DNA of 44,129 nucleotides, taken from positions 1 through 44,129 of the forward strand of contig CAMYPM010000013.1 of assembly GCA_947290775.1 (NCBI GenBank), in the 5' to 3' direction. The stretch is from an uncultured Bacteroidales bacterium. Its GTDB lineage: Bacteria; Bacteroidota; Bacteroidia; Bacteroidales; Porphyromonadaceae. A program made the position numbers and the translations under genes. Shown here piece after piece: positions 34,092 to 42,856 of the stretch; positions within the stretch are counted from its first letter, which is position 1; each line of letters opens with the position of its first letter. The notes beneath the pieces are model-generated. The model was given only the letters and a program-made list of their open reading frames with translations. It did not search any database and was not told the DNA's origin.

Positions 34092-36212
34092 ATGGCTACA
34101 CTTCAGAAGATACGTAACCGAGCCGGTTTACTTATAATAGTAATCGGTGTGGCATTGTTAGCTTTTATCATTGGTGACGGGTTGCGCTCCGGCTCCACTG
34201 TAGCACAGCAACGAAAGCAGAATGCTCTTACCATTAATGGCGAAAAAGTTAAAATTGAAGACTATTCACAGCGTCTGTCAGAGATCACAAGAATGTATGA
34301 GCAACAGGGGCGACAGTTGGATGATGCACAGCGCATGCAAATCAATAATCAGCTGGCACAAGAATTCATACAAAATGAAGCCCTCAAAAAGATTACTAAG
34401 CAGACAGGATTGGTAGTAACACCAAAAGAACTTTTTGCATTGGTAATGGGCGATGGAGTACAACAGCATCCCATTGCAGCTCAAAACTTAGGGACAGATC
34501 CGGAACAGATCAAGGACTTCCTCCGTCAGTTGGATGAAAGCCAAATAAAGGCACTTCCACAAGAGCAACAAGCAGCTGCCTATGAGGCAAAAGCTCAATT
34601 AGATGCTTTGTATAAGTCAATCTCATCGGAGCGCCTTTTACAGAAATACACCTCTTTAATCGCGCGTACCTATGCAGTGAATAAGGTGGATGAAAAATTC
34701 ATGAGTGGTGCTCCCACTCGTACAGTGGCAGTGGTTCGTACTCCTTCTACCTTGCTAAAAGATCCTACAATTGAAGTATCTGACAAGGAGGTTGCAGATT
34801 ATTATGCACAGCATATTGAGAACTATCGTTTGCCATTCCCCTATACCTTAGTGGACTACATAGCAGCAGAAGTACTGCCTAGTGAAGCAGATAATGCTGC
34901 TTCTAAAGCAGAAATGGAGAAAGCCCGTGAAGCTCTTCTCAATACGACTCATCCGGAAACAGTTGTACGTAACTACGACAACGGTTTTGCTCCCGACATG
35001 TACCTTACGGGTGATGAAATTAGTTCAATGAATATTAGTGTGCTTGCTAACTCTTATATTCAAGTTGCCGGGATAGGTGATGTAAATAGGCCTTTTGCTG
35101 AGAATGGTCGCTATAACTTAGTTAAAATAGTAGATAAGAAGCAAGCGCCAAAAGATCTGACGGCTCGTGTGATTGTGCTTGATTCAATCAACTTCAAGTT
35201 AGCAGATAGCATTGCAACGGCCATCAATGCGGGAAGTACCTCTTTTGCCGAAATGGTAAATCGCTACTCCATTGATCCGACAACAAAAGCACAAGAAGGC
35301 TTCTTTACCTTTCAGGACAACAATGGCATGCTGAGCCGCAACCTCACAGAACCCATGCTGTCACGCTCCGGCTTGGATACCCTCATGCAGGTAGCTCCCA
35401 ACAAAGCTTTTGTATTTAATCAAGGAGCCAATAAGTTGATTCTGCAAGTAGCTTCATTTGGTGAAAATGTGCCTAAGTTTAAGATTGCTTTCTGTAGTAT
35501 ACCCGCTACTTATTCTGATGAAACTTATAACGAAAAGTATCGTCTTATGAGCGATATACTCGCAGAGAACAAATCTTTTGATAGCATGAAAGAGGCTGCA
35601 AAAAAGGCAGGTTTTGAAGTTTCAGAAGGCGTTAAGACGAGTGCCAGTGAAGCACAATTGGGAAGCATTGGACAGTCTCGTGAAGTAGTTAGTTGGGCAT
35701 TGCGTGGCAAAGAGGGAGAAGTAAGCGAGCATGTATTCCGTTGTGGTACCAGTCATTTGGTAATTGCTAGAATCGGAAAGACTATTCCTGCCGGCCATCT
35801 TCCTATTGAGGAGGTAAAGCAGTCTATTACAGACAAGCTTATAGCTGAAAAACGCGGAGAGCAGCTCGCTACTCAGTTGGCCGAAAAGAGCTACAAGACT
35901 ATGGGAGAGTATGCTCAAGCAATGCAAACTCAAATAGACACTCTTAGCAGTGTATCAAACATCTCGGAACTCAATTCCGCTCCTCGCTTAAGTGCTTATG
36001 CAATGACACTTCCTTTGGGTACTATCTCCAAGCCTTTCCCCTCTACTACAGAGGTGATTGTGGTGCAACCTATTGCAGAAAACAGTGTTACAGTAGTTAA
36101 TAGCAACATTGAGCAGCAACGTCGTTCTATTGGACAGGGCTTAGGTTGGCGTGCCTTCCGCTCTGTAATGGATAATATGAAGGTAGTAGACAATCGTGGT
36201 CGCTTCTATTAA
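34092..36212 (+). CDS. PpiD/SurA-like periplasmic peptidyl-prolyl isomerase
   Basis: The 706-residue protein has one N-terminal membrane anchor (about 11-28, AGLLIIVIGVALLAFIIGDG), a SurA_N-like chaperone region (about 40-170), a parvulin-like domain at about 340-450 (LTARVIVLDSINFKLADSIA, then FAEMVNRYSIDPTTKAQEGF), and a further C-terminal segment. It would sit on the periplasmic face of the inner membrane and help outer-membrane proteins fold. It has its own promoter and terminator, so it is a single-gene unit. Full-length PpiD in this phylum is about 700 residues. Confidence 0.9.
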   Translation: MATLQKIRNRAGLLIIVIGVALLAFIIGDGLRSGSTVAQQRKQNALTINGEKVKIEDYSQRLSEITRMYEQQGRQLDDAQRMQINNQLAQEFIQNEALKKITKQTGLVVTPKELFALVMGDGVQQHPIAAQNLGTDPEQIKDFLRQLDESQIKALPQEQQAAAYEAKAQLDALYKSISSERLLQKYTSLIARTYAVNKVDEKFMSGAPTRTVAVVRTPSTLLKDPTIEVSDKEVADYYAQHIENYRLPFPYTLVDYIAAEVLPSEADNAASKAEMEKAREALLNTTHPETVVRNYDNGFAPDMYLTGDEISSMNISVLANSYIQVAGIGDVNRPFAENGRYNLVKIVDKKQAPKDLTARVIVLDSINFKLADSIATAINAGSTSFAEMVNRYSIDPTTKAQEGFFTFQDNNGMLSRNLTEPMLSRSGLDTLMQVAPNKAFVFNQGANKLILQVASFGENVPKFKIAFCSIPATYSDETYNEKYRLMSDILAENKSFDSMKEAAKKAGFEVSEGVKTSASEAQLGSIGQSREVVSWALRGKEGEVSEHVFRCGTSHLVIARIGKTIPAGHLPIEEVKQSITDKLIAEKRGEQLATQLAEKSYKTMGEYAQAMQTQIDTLSSVSNISELNSAPRLSAYAMTLPLGTISKPFPSTTEVIVVQPIAENSVTVVNSNIEQQRRSIGQGLGWRAFRSVMDNMKVVDNRGRFY

Positions 36213-36243
36213 TTGAAGATAATATCCTGTAGAAAACACTGAA

Positions 36244-36296
36244 GCTTCGGAGAGCGTCTGTATACCGCATTGGTGACGTCTCTCCGAAGTTTTTTC
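36244..36296 (+). terminator. Intrinsic terminator after the PpiD-like gene
   Basis: CTTCGGAGAG and CTCTCCGAAG pair, extended by CGTC/GACG with a bulged base, and TTTTTT follows. It overlaps the upstream extension of the phosphodiesterase frame, supporting the later start of that gene. Confidence 0.85.
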
Positions 36297-36308
36297 TTTT
36301 TAATCAAT

Positions 36309-36812
36309 ATGACACGAATTGGCATTCTCTCTGATACGCATGGCTATTATGATGAAAGTTTCGCACACTATTTCAGAGAGTGTGACTTGATACTCCATGC
36401 AGGAGACATAGGGAGTGTAGTAGTCGCAGAGCATCTTGCTTCAATTGCCCCATTGAAGGCAGTTTATGGAAATATTGACGGACAGGATATAAGAGGTCTT
36501 TATCCTGAGTATCTCACTTGTGAAATAGAGCATGTCAAGTTATTGATGATGCATATTGGAGGCTCTGTAGGGCATTACAGTAAATCTGCCCGTATGCAAA
36601 TAGAGCGATTTAAGCCAAACCTTTTTGTATGTGGACATAGTCATATTCTTAAAGTACAATATGATAAACAATATGATTTATTGCATGTAAACCCTGGTGC
36701 TGCAGGTCTCTCAGGTTGGCAAACAGTACGTACATTAATTCGGTTAGATATTGAAGGTAATGAGATGCACAATTTAGAGGTCATTGAGCTTAAATCACCT
36801 TATAGATCGTAG
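36309..36812 (+). CDS. YfcE-type metallophosphoesterase
   Basis: The 167-residue cytosolic enzyme has the full metallophosphatase signature: ILSDTHGYY (DxH), HAGDIGS (GDxx), VYGNIDG (GNxD), MHIGG and CGHSHI (GHxH). It resembles the YfcE/MJ0936 phosphodiesterases, whose natural substrate is generally not known. The longest frame starts at 36270 across a terminator hairpin; the ATG at 36309 fits the family start. It is followed by a terminator at 36861-36888. Confidence 0.9.
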   Translation: MTRIGILSDTHGYYDESFAHYFRECDLILHAGDIGSVVVAEHLASIAPLKAVYGNIDGQDIRGLYPEYLTCEIEHVKLLMMHIGGSVGHYSKSARMQIERFKPNLFVCGHSHILKVQYDKQYDLLHVNPGAAGLSGWQTVRTLIRLDIEGNEMHNLEVIELKSPYRS

Positions 36813-36860
36813 ATTGCTATTGCAAGGCAGCTTTGATTTAAAGAAACAATTACTACAAAT

Positions 36861-36888
36861 AGGGCCTATAAAGGGGCCCTTTTTATTA
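36861..36888 (+). terminator. Intrinsic terminator after the phosphodiesterase gene
   Basis: AGGGCC and GGCCCT enclose a loop of about eight bases, followed by TTTTT. It cuts across a spurious 70-codon frame (36784-36996). Confidence 0.8.
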
Positions 36889-36979
36889 GCTTTACTTTTG
36901 TACGCATTCGCTACGCTATATAAATATTATGACCTTTATTTGCACAAATGGTTAGTGAATGCGCTGTTTACCTATATAG

Positions 36980-36995
36980 TATTGCATATGCAATA
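36980..36995 (+). promoter_or_regulatory. 16-bp perfect palindrome, possible operator of the OadA-like gene
   Basis: TATTGCATATGCAATA is perfectly self-complementary. It ends 13 bases before the -7 box at 37009, so it covers the -33 region. The position is typical of a repressor or activator site. Confidence 0.55.
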
Positions 36996-37008
36996 GGCAC
37001 TATTTTTG

Positions 37009-37016
37009 TACCTTTG
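37009..37016 (+). promoter_or_regulatory. Predicted -7 box of the OadA-like gene
   Basis: TACCTTTG matches TAnnTTTG and lies about 38 bases before the ATG at 37054. Confidence 0.6.
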
Positions 37017-37053
37017 CGATAATAGAAATAAGTATAGAGTCTCATAATAAGAT

Positions 37054-38919
37054 ATGGCAGGAAAGAGAAAGATTCAGTTTAGCCTTGTGTATCGCGACAT
37101 GTGGCAGTCCTCAGGTAAGTTTCAGCCTCGTGCAGAGCAGTTGGCTGAGATTGCTCCGATCATTGTAGAGATGGGATGCTTTAGCCGGGTAGAGACGAAT
37201 GGAGGCGCATTTGAGCAAGTGCAGCTATTGGCGGGCAACAACCCTAATAAAGCAGTTCGCGCCTTTACAAAAGCGTTCAATGAAGCCGGTATACTTACGC
37301 ATATGCTGGACCGTGGATTAAATGGGTTACGTATGTATCCTGTACCTGCTGATGTGCGCAAACTGATGTATAAAGTAAAGAAAGCGCAAGGAGTGGACAT
37401 TACGCGTATTTTTGATGGTCTTAATGATCCACGCAATATAATTCCCTCTATTCGCTATGCAAAGGAAGCAGGTATGATTCCCCAAGCTACCCTCTGCATT
37501 ACTTATTCTCCGGTACACACCATTAAGTATTATAGCAATCTTGCTGATCAGCTGATAGAAGCAGGGGCTCCTGAGATCTGTTTAAAGGATATGGCCGGTA
37601 TTGGGCGTCCTCACTTCTTGGGCAAATTAGTAAAGACTATAAAGGATAAGCATCCCGAAGTAATCATTGAGTATCACGGACATAGTGGTCCGGGCTTTTC
37701 TGTTGCTTCCATGCTGGAAGTTTGTGAGAATGGCGCTGATATCTTAGATGTAGCGATGGAGCCAATCTCGTGGGGGAAGGTGCATCCGGATGTGATTACC
37801 ATACGAGAGATGTTGGCTGACGCGGGCTTTGATGTACCGAGCATCAATATGAATGCATATATGCGTGCCCGTAGTAAAACTCAAGAGTTTATTGATGATT
37901 TCCTCGGTTATTTCATGTCACCTACAAATAAAGAAACCTCTTCTCTGCTTGTCGGTTGTGGGTTGCCCGGTGGTATGATGGGCTCAATGATGAGTGACCT
38001 AAGAGGTGTACATGCCGGTATCAATATGTATCTGAGGAATAATGGTCAGCCGGAGCTCTCCATTGATGATCTTTTGGTAAAGTTATTTGATGAAGTTGCT
38101 TATGTTTGGCCACGTGTCGGGTATCCCCCACTTGTAACTCCATTCAGTCAGTATGTGAAGAATGTTTCTCTTATGAACGTGTATAACATGGTACGCGGTG
38201 AGGAACGCTGGCAAGCTATTGATCAGAATGTGTGGAACATGATCTTAGGTAAGGCCGGTCAATTGCCCGGCAAGCTGGATAAGGAGATTGTTGATTTGGC
38301 AAAGTCTAAGGGCTTTGAGTTTAGTGATGCCGATCCTCAGCAGTTCTATCCTGATGCATTAGATGAGTATAGAAAAGAAATGGATACAAATGGTTGGAGC
38401 TATGGCGAAGATGATGAAGAGCTCTTTGAACTTGCTATGCATGACCGTCAGTATCGCGACTTAATGAGTGGTGTAGCTAAAGAGCGTTTTGAGGAAGATT
38501 TAGCTAAAGCAAAGGCAGAGAAGTTTGCTAAGCAGGGATTTGATGACGAGGAGATCAAGAAGGCGATGCGAGCTGGCACTGTGGCTGTAGAGGCGCCTGT
38601 CAGTGGTATTGTCCTATGGGAGATAGATCCTGTGGAGGGCAGTATGGCTCCACGTGTTGGTGCTGAGTTTGCTACCGGACAACCATTCTGTAGTATTGAG
38701 AATAGTTATGGGCAAATGACCGAGGTACTTAGTCTCATAACCGGAAAGATTGCAGAGATTTGTGTGCCACAGGGCAAGGCTGTTCGTAAGGGTGATCCTA
38801 TTGCCTATATGCGTCCGGCAGAAACGGAGGTGCAATGGCCTTCATACGTGTCTCCCTTAGTGAGAATCGAGCAAATGAAACGCCCACATAAACGCATATC
38901 CCGCCCCAGACATTCCTAA
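37054..38919 (+). CDS. OadA/PycB-like carboxyltransferase with a biotinyl-type domain lacking the biotin lysine
   Basis: The 621-residue protein has an HMGL-like carboxyltransferase barrel (about 8-290: RDMWQSSGK, RIFDGLNDPRNI, LKDMAG with the usual carboxylated lysine, EYHGHSGPG with metal-binding His), a PYC_OADA domain (about 300-480), and a C-terminal biotinyl-like domain (about 530-600). The barrel start RDMWQSS replaces the usual RDAHQSL. In the C-terminal domain the EAMKM site is replaced by IENSYGQMTEV, so no lysine is available for biotin. It may use a separate carrier, carry no biotin or have another role. It stands alone between terminators and may be controlled by the palindrome at 36980. 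Confidence 0.85.
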   Translation: MAGKRKIQFSLVYRDMWQSSGKFQPRAEQLAEIAPIIVEMGCFSRVETNGGAFEQVQLLAGNNPNKAVRAFTKAFNEAGILTHMLDRGLNGLRMYPVPADVRKLMYKVKKAQGVDITRIFDGLNDPRNIIPSIRYAKEAGMIPQATLCITYSPVHTIKYYSNLADQLIEAGAPEICLKDMAGIGRPHFLGKLVKTIKDKHPEVIIEYHGHSGPGFSVASMLEVCENGADILDVAMEPISWGKVHPDVITIREMLADAGFDVPSINMNAYMRARSKTQEFIDDFLGYFMSPTNKETSSLLVGCGLPGGMMGSMMSDLRGVHAGINMYLRNNGQPELSIDDLLVKLFDEVAYVWPRVGYPPLVTPFSQYVKNVSLMNVYNMVRGEERWQAIDQNVWNMILGKAGQLPGKLDKEIVDLAKSKGFEFSDADPQQFYPDALDEYRKEMDTNGWSYGEDDEELFELAMHDRQYRDLMSGVAKERFEEDLAKAKAEKFAKQGFDDEEIKKAMRAGTVAVEAPVSGIVLWEIDPVEGSMAPRVGAEFATGQPFCSIENSYGQMTEVLSLITGKIAEICVPQGKAVRKGDPIAYMRPAETEVQWPSYVSPLVRIEQMKRPHKRISRPRHS

Positions 38920-38946
38920 GTGCTACAAGGAGTGAATAGAACATGT

Positions 38947-38988
38947 AAGCCTCGGAGGAGCTATTTCCTTCCGAGGCTTATTTTTTTT
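38947..38988 (+). terminator. Intrinsic terminator after the OadA-like gene
   Basis: AAGCCTCGGA and TCCGAGGCTT pair around a loop of about 12 bases, followed by ATTTTTTTT. Confidence 0.88.
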
Positions 38989-39060
38989 ATTACAGTAGTG
39001 AGTAGGAGCCAAGGCATAAGCGTTTTTTCATTTTTTGCCGTTTGGACTCTTTTTCATTAA

Positions 39061-40317
39061 ATGGGGTTGTTTATCTTTGTACTGATGTTTTTGAATTGGC
39101 TTTTTGCAGGCTTTTTTTTAGTAGCTGTTGCTTTTGGACTGTTTACCCTATGCACAACGGGTAGCACAGCTCCATTTGAGGCTATGTCAGCGGCACTCTT
39201 TTCCTCCTCTAAGAATGCTTTTGAGATAGCTATTGCATTGACCGGTATATTGGCCTTTTGGTTAGGGCTTATGCGAATAGGACAGAATAGTGGGTTGCTG
39301 GATCGTGTAGCGCGAAAGGTAGCTCCTTATGTAAGTCCTCTCTTTCCCTCGCTACCCCCCAATCATCCGGCTATGAGTGTTATTTTGATGAATTTTTCTG
39401 CTAATCTCTTGGGAATGGACAATGCTGCTACACCCATGGGATTAGAAACCATGAAGCAGCTCCAAAAGCTTAATCCAAACAAAGAACATGCCAGTGATGC
39501 AATGATTATGTTCCTTGCGATCAATGCCAGTGGACTCACATTAATACCCACTTCAATTATGGCTTTTCGGATGCAGGCTGGCAGTGCAAATCCGGCTGAC
39601 GTGGCGGTTCCTATTCTACTCGCCACAAGTGTCTCTACGCTGGTTGCTATACTGGCTGTCGCTTTGAAGCAGCGAATACGCTTGTGGCAACCGAGATTAA
39701 TAGCCCTCTTTTCTGTGGTACTATCACTACTGGCTCTTACATTCATTGCTTGGCATTTCATCCCCGCTGCGCAATTTTCACAAGCCGCTACGGCAATAGC
39801 CTCTATTATTCTTATGCTCCTTGTGTGTGCCTTTATTGTAGATGGTCTTCGTCACAAAGTCAACGTTTACAGCTCTTTTATCGAAGGAGCCAAAAGCGGT
39901 TTCGCTACTGCTGTGCGGATAATCCCCTATTTAGTAGCTTTGTTGGTAGGAGTGGCTGTTTTTCGTGCTTCCGGAGCAATGGATTTACTTATGGATGGGT
40001 TACATAAATTCTTATCCTTCACGGGGGTAAATACGGATTGGGTAGAGGCTCTTCCGACTATGATAATGAAGCCTATCAGTGGCAGTGGAGCGCGTGCAAT
40101 GATGATTGATGCCATGCAAACTCATGGAGCAGACAGCTTTATTGGTAGATTAACGTCTTGTGTTCAAGGCTCTACCGACACAACGCTCTATGTGGTTTCT
40201 GTCTATTTTGGAAGTGTAGGAATAACCCACTTTCGCTATACTGTTGGCTTCTCGCTGTTGGCAGATCTGGCCGGATTAGTAGCTGCTGTTGGGTTTACCT
40301 ATTTATTTTTTGCTTGA
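39061..40317 (+). CDS. SpmA-SpmB-like fused nucleoside-recognition (Gate) membrane protein
   Basis: The 418-residue inner-membrane protein joins two Gate domains. The N-half resembles SpmA (about 20-205: IALTGILAFWLGLMRIGQNS, MNFSANLLGMDNAATPMGLE) and the C-half resembles SpmB (about 235-418: FIEGAKSGFATAVRIIPYLV, PTMIMKPISGSGARAMMIDA). In Bacillus the two parts are separate spore maturation proteins; here the organism does not sporulate, so the role is probably transport or envelope-related and is unknown. Translation could start at the ATG at 39085, which aligns as well as 39061; a TATCTTTG within the first codons (39072-39079) may be chance. ybeY follows after 24 bases. Confidence 0.85.
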   Translation: MGLFIFVLMFLNWLFAGFFLVAVAFGLFTLCTTGSTAPFEAMSAALFSSSKNAFEIAIALTGILAFWLGLMRIGQNSGLLDRVARKVAPYVSPLFPSLPPNHPAMSVILMNFSANLLGMDNAATPMGLETMKQLQKLNPNKEHASDAMIMFLAINASGLTLIPTSIMAFRMQAGSANPADVAVPILLATSVSTLVAILAVALKQRIRLWQPRLIALFSVVLSLLALTFIAWHFIPAAQFSQAATAIASIILMLLVCAFIVDGLRHKVNVYSSFIEGAKSGFATAVRIIPYLVALLVGVAVFRASGAMDLLMDGLHKFLSFTGVNTDWVEALPTMIMKPISGSGARAMMIDAMQTHGADSFIGRLTSCVQGSTDTTLYVVSVYFGSVGITHFRYTVGFSLLADLAGLVAAVGFTYLFFA

Positions 40318-40341
40318 AATAGTTTTTAGATAAGGAATATC

Positions 40342-40776
40342 ATGATTAGTTATTCAGTAGAAAATACGGGGATGCCTCGCATAAAAAAGCGACTTGTAGA
40401 GCGCTGGATAGAGGCAGTTCTCCAGGAACGTGGGTATGAGCTTGGAGAAGTGAATTATCGTTTTGTAGACGATACTACTATGCTTAAGGAAAACAAACGA
40501 TACTTGGGACACGATTTTTACACAGATATCCTTACTTTTGAAAATAGACCTTTCGGAGTTTCCGAGAAGGTGATTTATGGCGATATCATCATCAGTACTG
40601 ATCGGGTGAAGGAGAATGCTCGTAATTTGAAGGTGAGCTATCAGGAGGAACTTCATCGTGTGCTGATACATGGCATGCTGCACTTATGCGGATTGAATGA
40701 CATCACTCCGGAAGAAGAGAAAGCGATGCACCTTGCTGAGGATAAAGCCTTGCAACTTTTACACACTATACAATAG
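40342..40776 (+). CDS. ybeY: Endoribonuclease YbeY
   Basis: The 144-residue zinc endoribonuclease matures the 16S rRNA 3' end and helps ribosome quality control. It has the conserved LGHDFYTDILTFE segment with GDIIIS, and the metal-binding HRVLIHGMLHLCGLND motif with three ligands (two His and, in this branch, Asp or His further on). Length is normal. It lies 24 bases behind the SpmA-SpmB-like gene, suggesting co-transcription. Confidence 0.95.
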   Translation: MISYSVENTGMPRIKKRLVERWIEAVLQERGYELGEVNYRFVDDTTMLKENKRYLGHDFYTDILTFENRPFGVSEKVIYGDIIISTDRVKENARNLKVSYQEELHRVLIHGMLHLCGLNDITPEEEKAMHLAEDKALQLLHTIQ

Positions 40777-40806
40777 AAAAAAATAACCTTTTCCTCAAAG
40801 AAAAAA

Positions 40807-40894
40807 GGTATAGGTGTTTTGTTCCATAAGTACAGATCTTTTATTGGATAGATCTATATATTTCGATTGAGAGATATAGATCTATTTTTTATGC
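40807..40894 (+). repeat. 22-bp repeat array (four degenerate units)
   Basis: Units start at 40807, 40829, 40851 and 40873, each 22 bases. Heads are GGTATAGGTG, AGTACAGATC, GATCTATATA and GATATAGATC. TTTT (or a close variant) follows in three units, ending A-rich (GGATA, GAGA). It lies between the convergent ybeY and lipoprotein genes. AGTACAGATC is the reverse complement of the GATCTGTACC-like head of other arrays, so some units point the other way. Confidence 0.6.
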
Positions 40895-40917
40895 TATGGA
40901 AACGTTAGTTCCTTGCA

Positions 40918-40947
40918 AAAGAAAGGGTGGACCTTATGATCCACCCT
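40918..40947 (-). terminator. Intrinsic terminator of the fimbrillin-like lipoprotein gene
   Basis: On the minus strand GGGTGGA and TCCACCC pair around an eight-base loop, followed by TTTCTTTTG. It lies 38 bases after the stop. Confidence 0.75.
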
Positions 40948-40985
40948 CTAAATCAACTTGGCATTACTATAGCTCTGCCACTGTG

Positions 40986-42668
40986 TTAGCGCTTACCGAA
41001 AGGAGAGAAATCGTCTGTCGGTAATTTCGTCCACTGCTCTTCGTTGTAGGTCGCACTCGGCTTGTTGATTTCTGCATTTCTGTGCAGTGTCACATCAGCT
41101 GCGAAATTAGTCGTAGGGCCGGCCCTAAAAGGACCTATTGCGTCTATCACTTCTTCGCCTTTAAGGAGCGCTACCGGATCGTTTCCATTAAAGTTACATA
41201 CATTATTATCAATTATTTCCTTACCCGGATATGACCCTTTGGCGCTAGAATGACGAATCACAAGATAGTCTCCAGCAGCTAAAGAACCCTTCAATGTGAG
41301 TTTTTTTTCCTCTACCAATTTATTGGTTTTGCCATAGTTCTCCATGGCTATTTTATACATGCTAAGATCAATTGGATTGGCCGTGGGATTATAGATCTGA
41401 ATAGCTTTATTAAACCCCTTTCCTTCAATGTATGCAGAAATAATCAGCTCAGTTAATTCGCTACCGGACTCTTCTTTGGCTGCTTGCTTTACTGTAAAGG
41501 AGAACGTACCTTCTGCACGCATCTTCTCCAATGAGTAAGTGACCGTTACTATTGCGGTTCGTTCTGTGTTGGATGAATTTGCCTCAGCGACAAGCGAAAT
41601 TGCATTAGCGGCCTTGCTTGCTTTAAGCCAACTTTCGGAAGAAGAAACAGACCACTCTTTGCTATCTGTGCTTACCGGTATAGTCTCATTGATGGCTTCA
41701 TTGGTGAAATCTTTGGTTGCACCGGCCTCAATGGTGGGAATAGCAAACTGGGCATCTTCTGCAGGAGGAGTAACCGTTCCATCCGGGCGAAGTTCATCGG
41801 GGGTTGCATTACCCTCTTCTGCCGTACGCCCATTGATTACTCCGGATATAGCATCAATGGTAACAGCTTGATTAGCAAAAAGCTTGGCCTTGAAGGTGTA
41901 TGCTGTAGCAGGAGCAAATACGAAGTTTTGTTTTGCATTCCAAGTGTAGTTCTTACCATTGTAAGACAATGTAACCACTACATCTGTAGTCTGTGGCATT
42001 AGAAGCAATTTGTTACCGGTTACTGAAAGATCACTTTTCTCTTCAGCTACGGTAATTGCTCCATTATTCAAATCCATACTACCCTTGTATTGAAGTGCTT
42101 TTACTGTAAGATTGGTTATTTCAGAAGCAGGAATAACTTGATCAGCTTCATCCGTAAACTCAAAGCGTACAATAGGCAGTACATAGTTGAAGTTCAAAAC
42201 CACATTAGCGGCTGTCTTAGCCACATTCTTAGTAGCCTCTTTAGTGTAGAGATAGTCTACCGGATTTGCCTTCACATCCAAGTCAAGCGTAAGTCCGGAC
42301 AGATCACTCTTGTAGGGACAATAAGCGTAGAAGTCAACATTACCATTATCGGGATAGGTAAGTACATTATCACCGGTAGCCGTAAAATTACTCGTGTTAC
42401 TTCCGGCCGTCTGCGCTGTATAACATGCGTTCACTTTAGGTAGTGCAGAAGCGATAGCCTGACCGGCAGGTGTCATAAAAACTCCGATATTATCATTGGC
42501 CTCCCATTTACCATCATCTGTGGCACGCGGAGAAGCAATTACACCGGAGGGGATGTTGCTAAAGAAGCGAACTATATTATCCGATTCACGAACAGTCTTA
42601 CTCTCATTACTACATCCAACTGCAAAAAGCACTGTTAGTGACAACAGCATCAAGAAAGATTTTTTCAT
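40986..42668 (-). CDS. Fimbrillin-like lipoprotein with BACON and lamin-tail domains
   Basis: The 560-residue protein has a lipoprotein signal ending in FAVGC (Cys19). Residues about 30-270 resemble the fimbrillin (Mfa-like) fold (NIGVFMTPAGQAIA, YAYCPYKSDLSG, TAYTFKAKL). Residues about 320-398 are a BACON domain (WSVSSSESWLKASKAANAIS, then FTVKQAAKE). Residues about 404-560 are a lamin-tail domain (LTELIISAYIEGKGFNKAIQ, IYNPTANPIDLSMYKI). The lipid anchor and fimbrillin-like part fit an outer-membrane surface protein; the later domains likely bind carbohydrate, DNA or other surface ligands. The -7 box TATATTTG lies at 42733-42740 (minus). A terminator follows. Confidence 0.85.
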   Translation of the reverse strand: MKKSFLMLLSLTVLFAVGCSNESKTVRESDNIVRFFSNIPSGVIASPRATDDGKWEANDNIGVFMTPAGQAIASALPKVNACYTAQTAGSNTSNFTATGDNVLTYPDNGNVDFYAYCPYKSDLSGLTLDLDVKANPVDYLYTKEATKNVAKTAANVVLNFNYVLPIVRFEFTDEADQVIPASEITNLTVKALQYKGSMDLNNGAITVAEEKSDLSVTGNKLLLMPQTTDVVVTLSYNGKNYTWNAKQNFVFAPATAYTFKAKLFANQAVTIDAISGVINGRTAEEGNATPDELRPDGTVTPPAEDAQFAIPTIEAGATKDFTNEAINETIPVSTDSKEWSVSSSESWLKASKAANAISLVAEANSSNTERTAIVTVTYSLEKMRAEGTFSFTVKQAAKEESGSELTELIISAYIEGKGFNKAIQIYNPTANPIDLSMYKIAMENYGKTNKLVEEKKLTLKGSLAAGDYLVIRHSSAKGSYPGKEIIDNNVCNFNGNDPVALLKGEEVIDAIGPFRAGPTTNFAADVTLHRNAEINKPSATYNEEQWTKLPTDDFSPFGKR

Positions 42669-42732
42669 TTCAGTTATTGTGCTATATATATTACTATATT
42701 TTTTCTTCGAAAAAGATTTAACCCTTCAACAG

Positions 42733-42740
42733 CAAATATA
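42733..42740 (-). promoter_or_regulatory. Predicted -7 box of the fimbrillin-like lipoprotein gene
   Basis: The minus strand reads TATATTTG (TAnnTTTG), giving a leader of about 60 bases before the ATG at 42668. Confidence 0.5.
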
Positions 42741-42809
42741 ATCACTAATTATGACGTAAATGATAAGCACACTACAAAAAAGAAAGATTGCCTGCATTCA
42801 AGGAATCCT

Positions 42810-42817
42810 TACCTTTG
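42810..42817 (+). promoter_or_regulatory. Predicted promoter of the radical SAM gene
   Basis: TACCTTTG (-7) is preceded by TTG at 42788-42790 with a 19-base gap, as in Bacteroidetes. Transcription would start near 42824, about 33 bases before the ATG at 42857. Confidence 0.6.
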
Positions 42818-42856
42818 TGTAGGGTGTAGAAGTTTTCACCATCTCAATATTTTACG

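Noticed and set aside
36784..36996. 70-codon + frame after the phosphodiesterase
   Set aside because: It runs through a strong terminator hairpin at 36861-36888 and the start of the next promoter; no family features.
39072..39079. TATCTTTG as the promoter of the SpmA-SpmB-like gene
   Set aside because: It lies inside the first codons with no proper -33 box; kept only as a note on the start choice.
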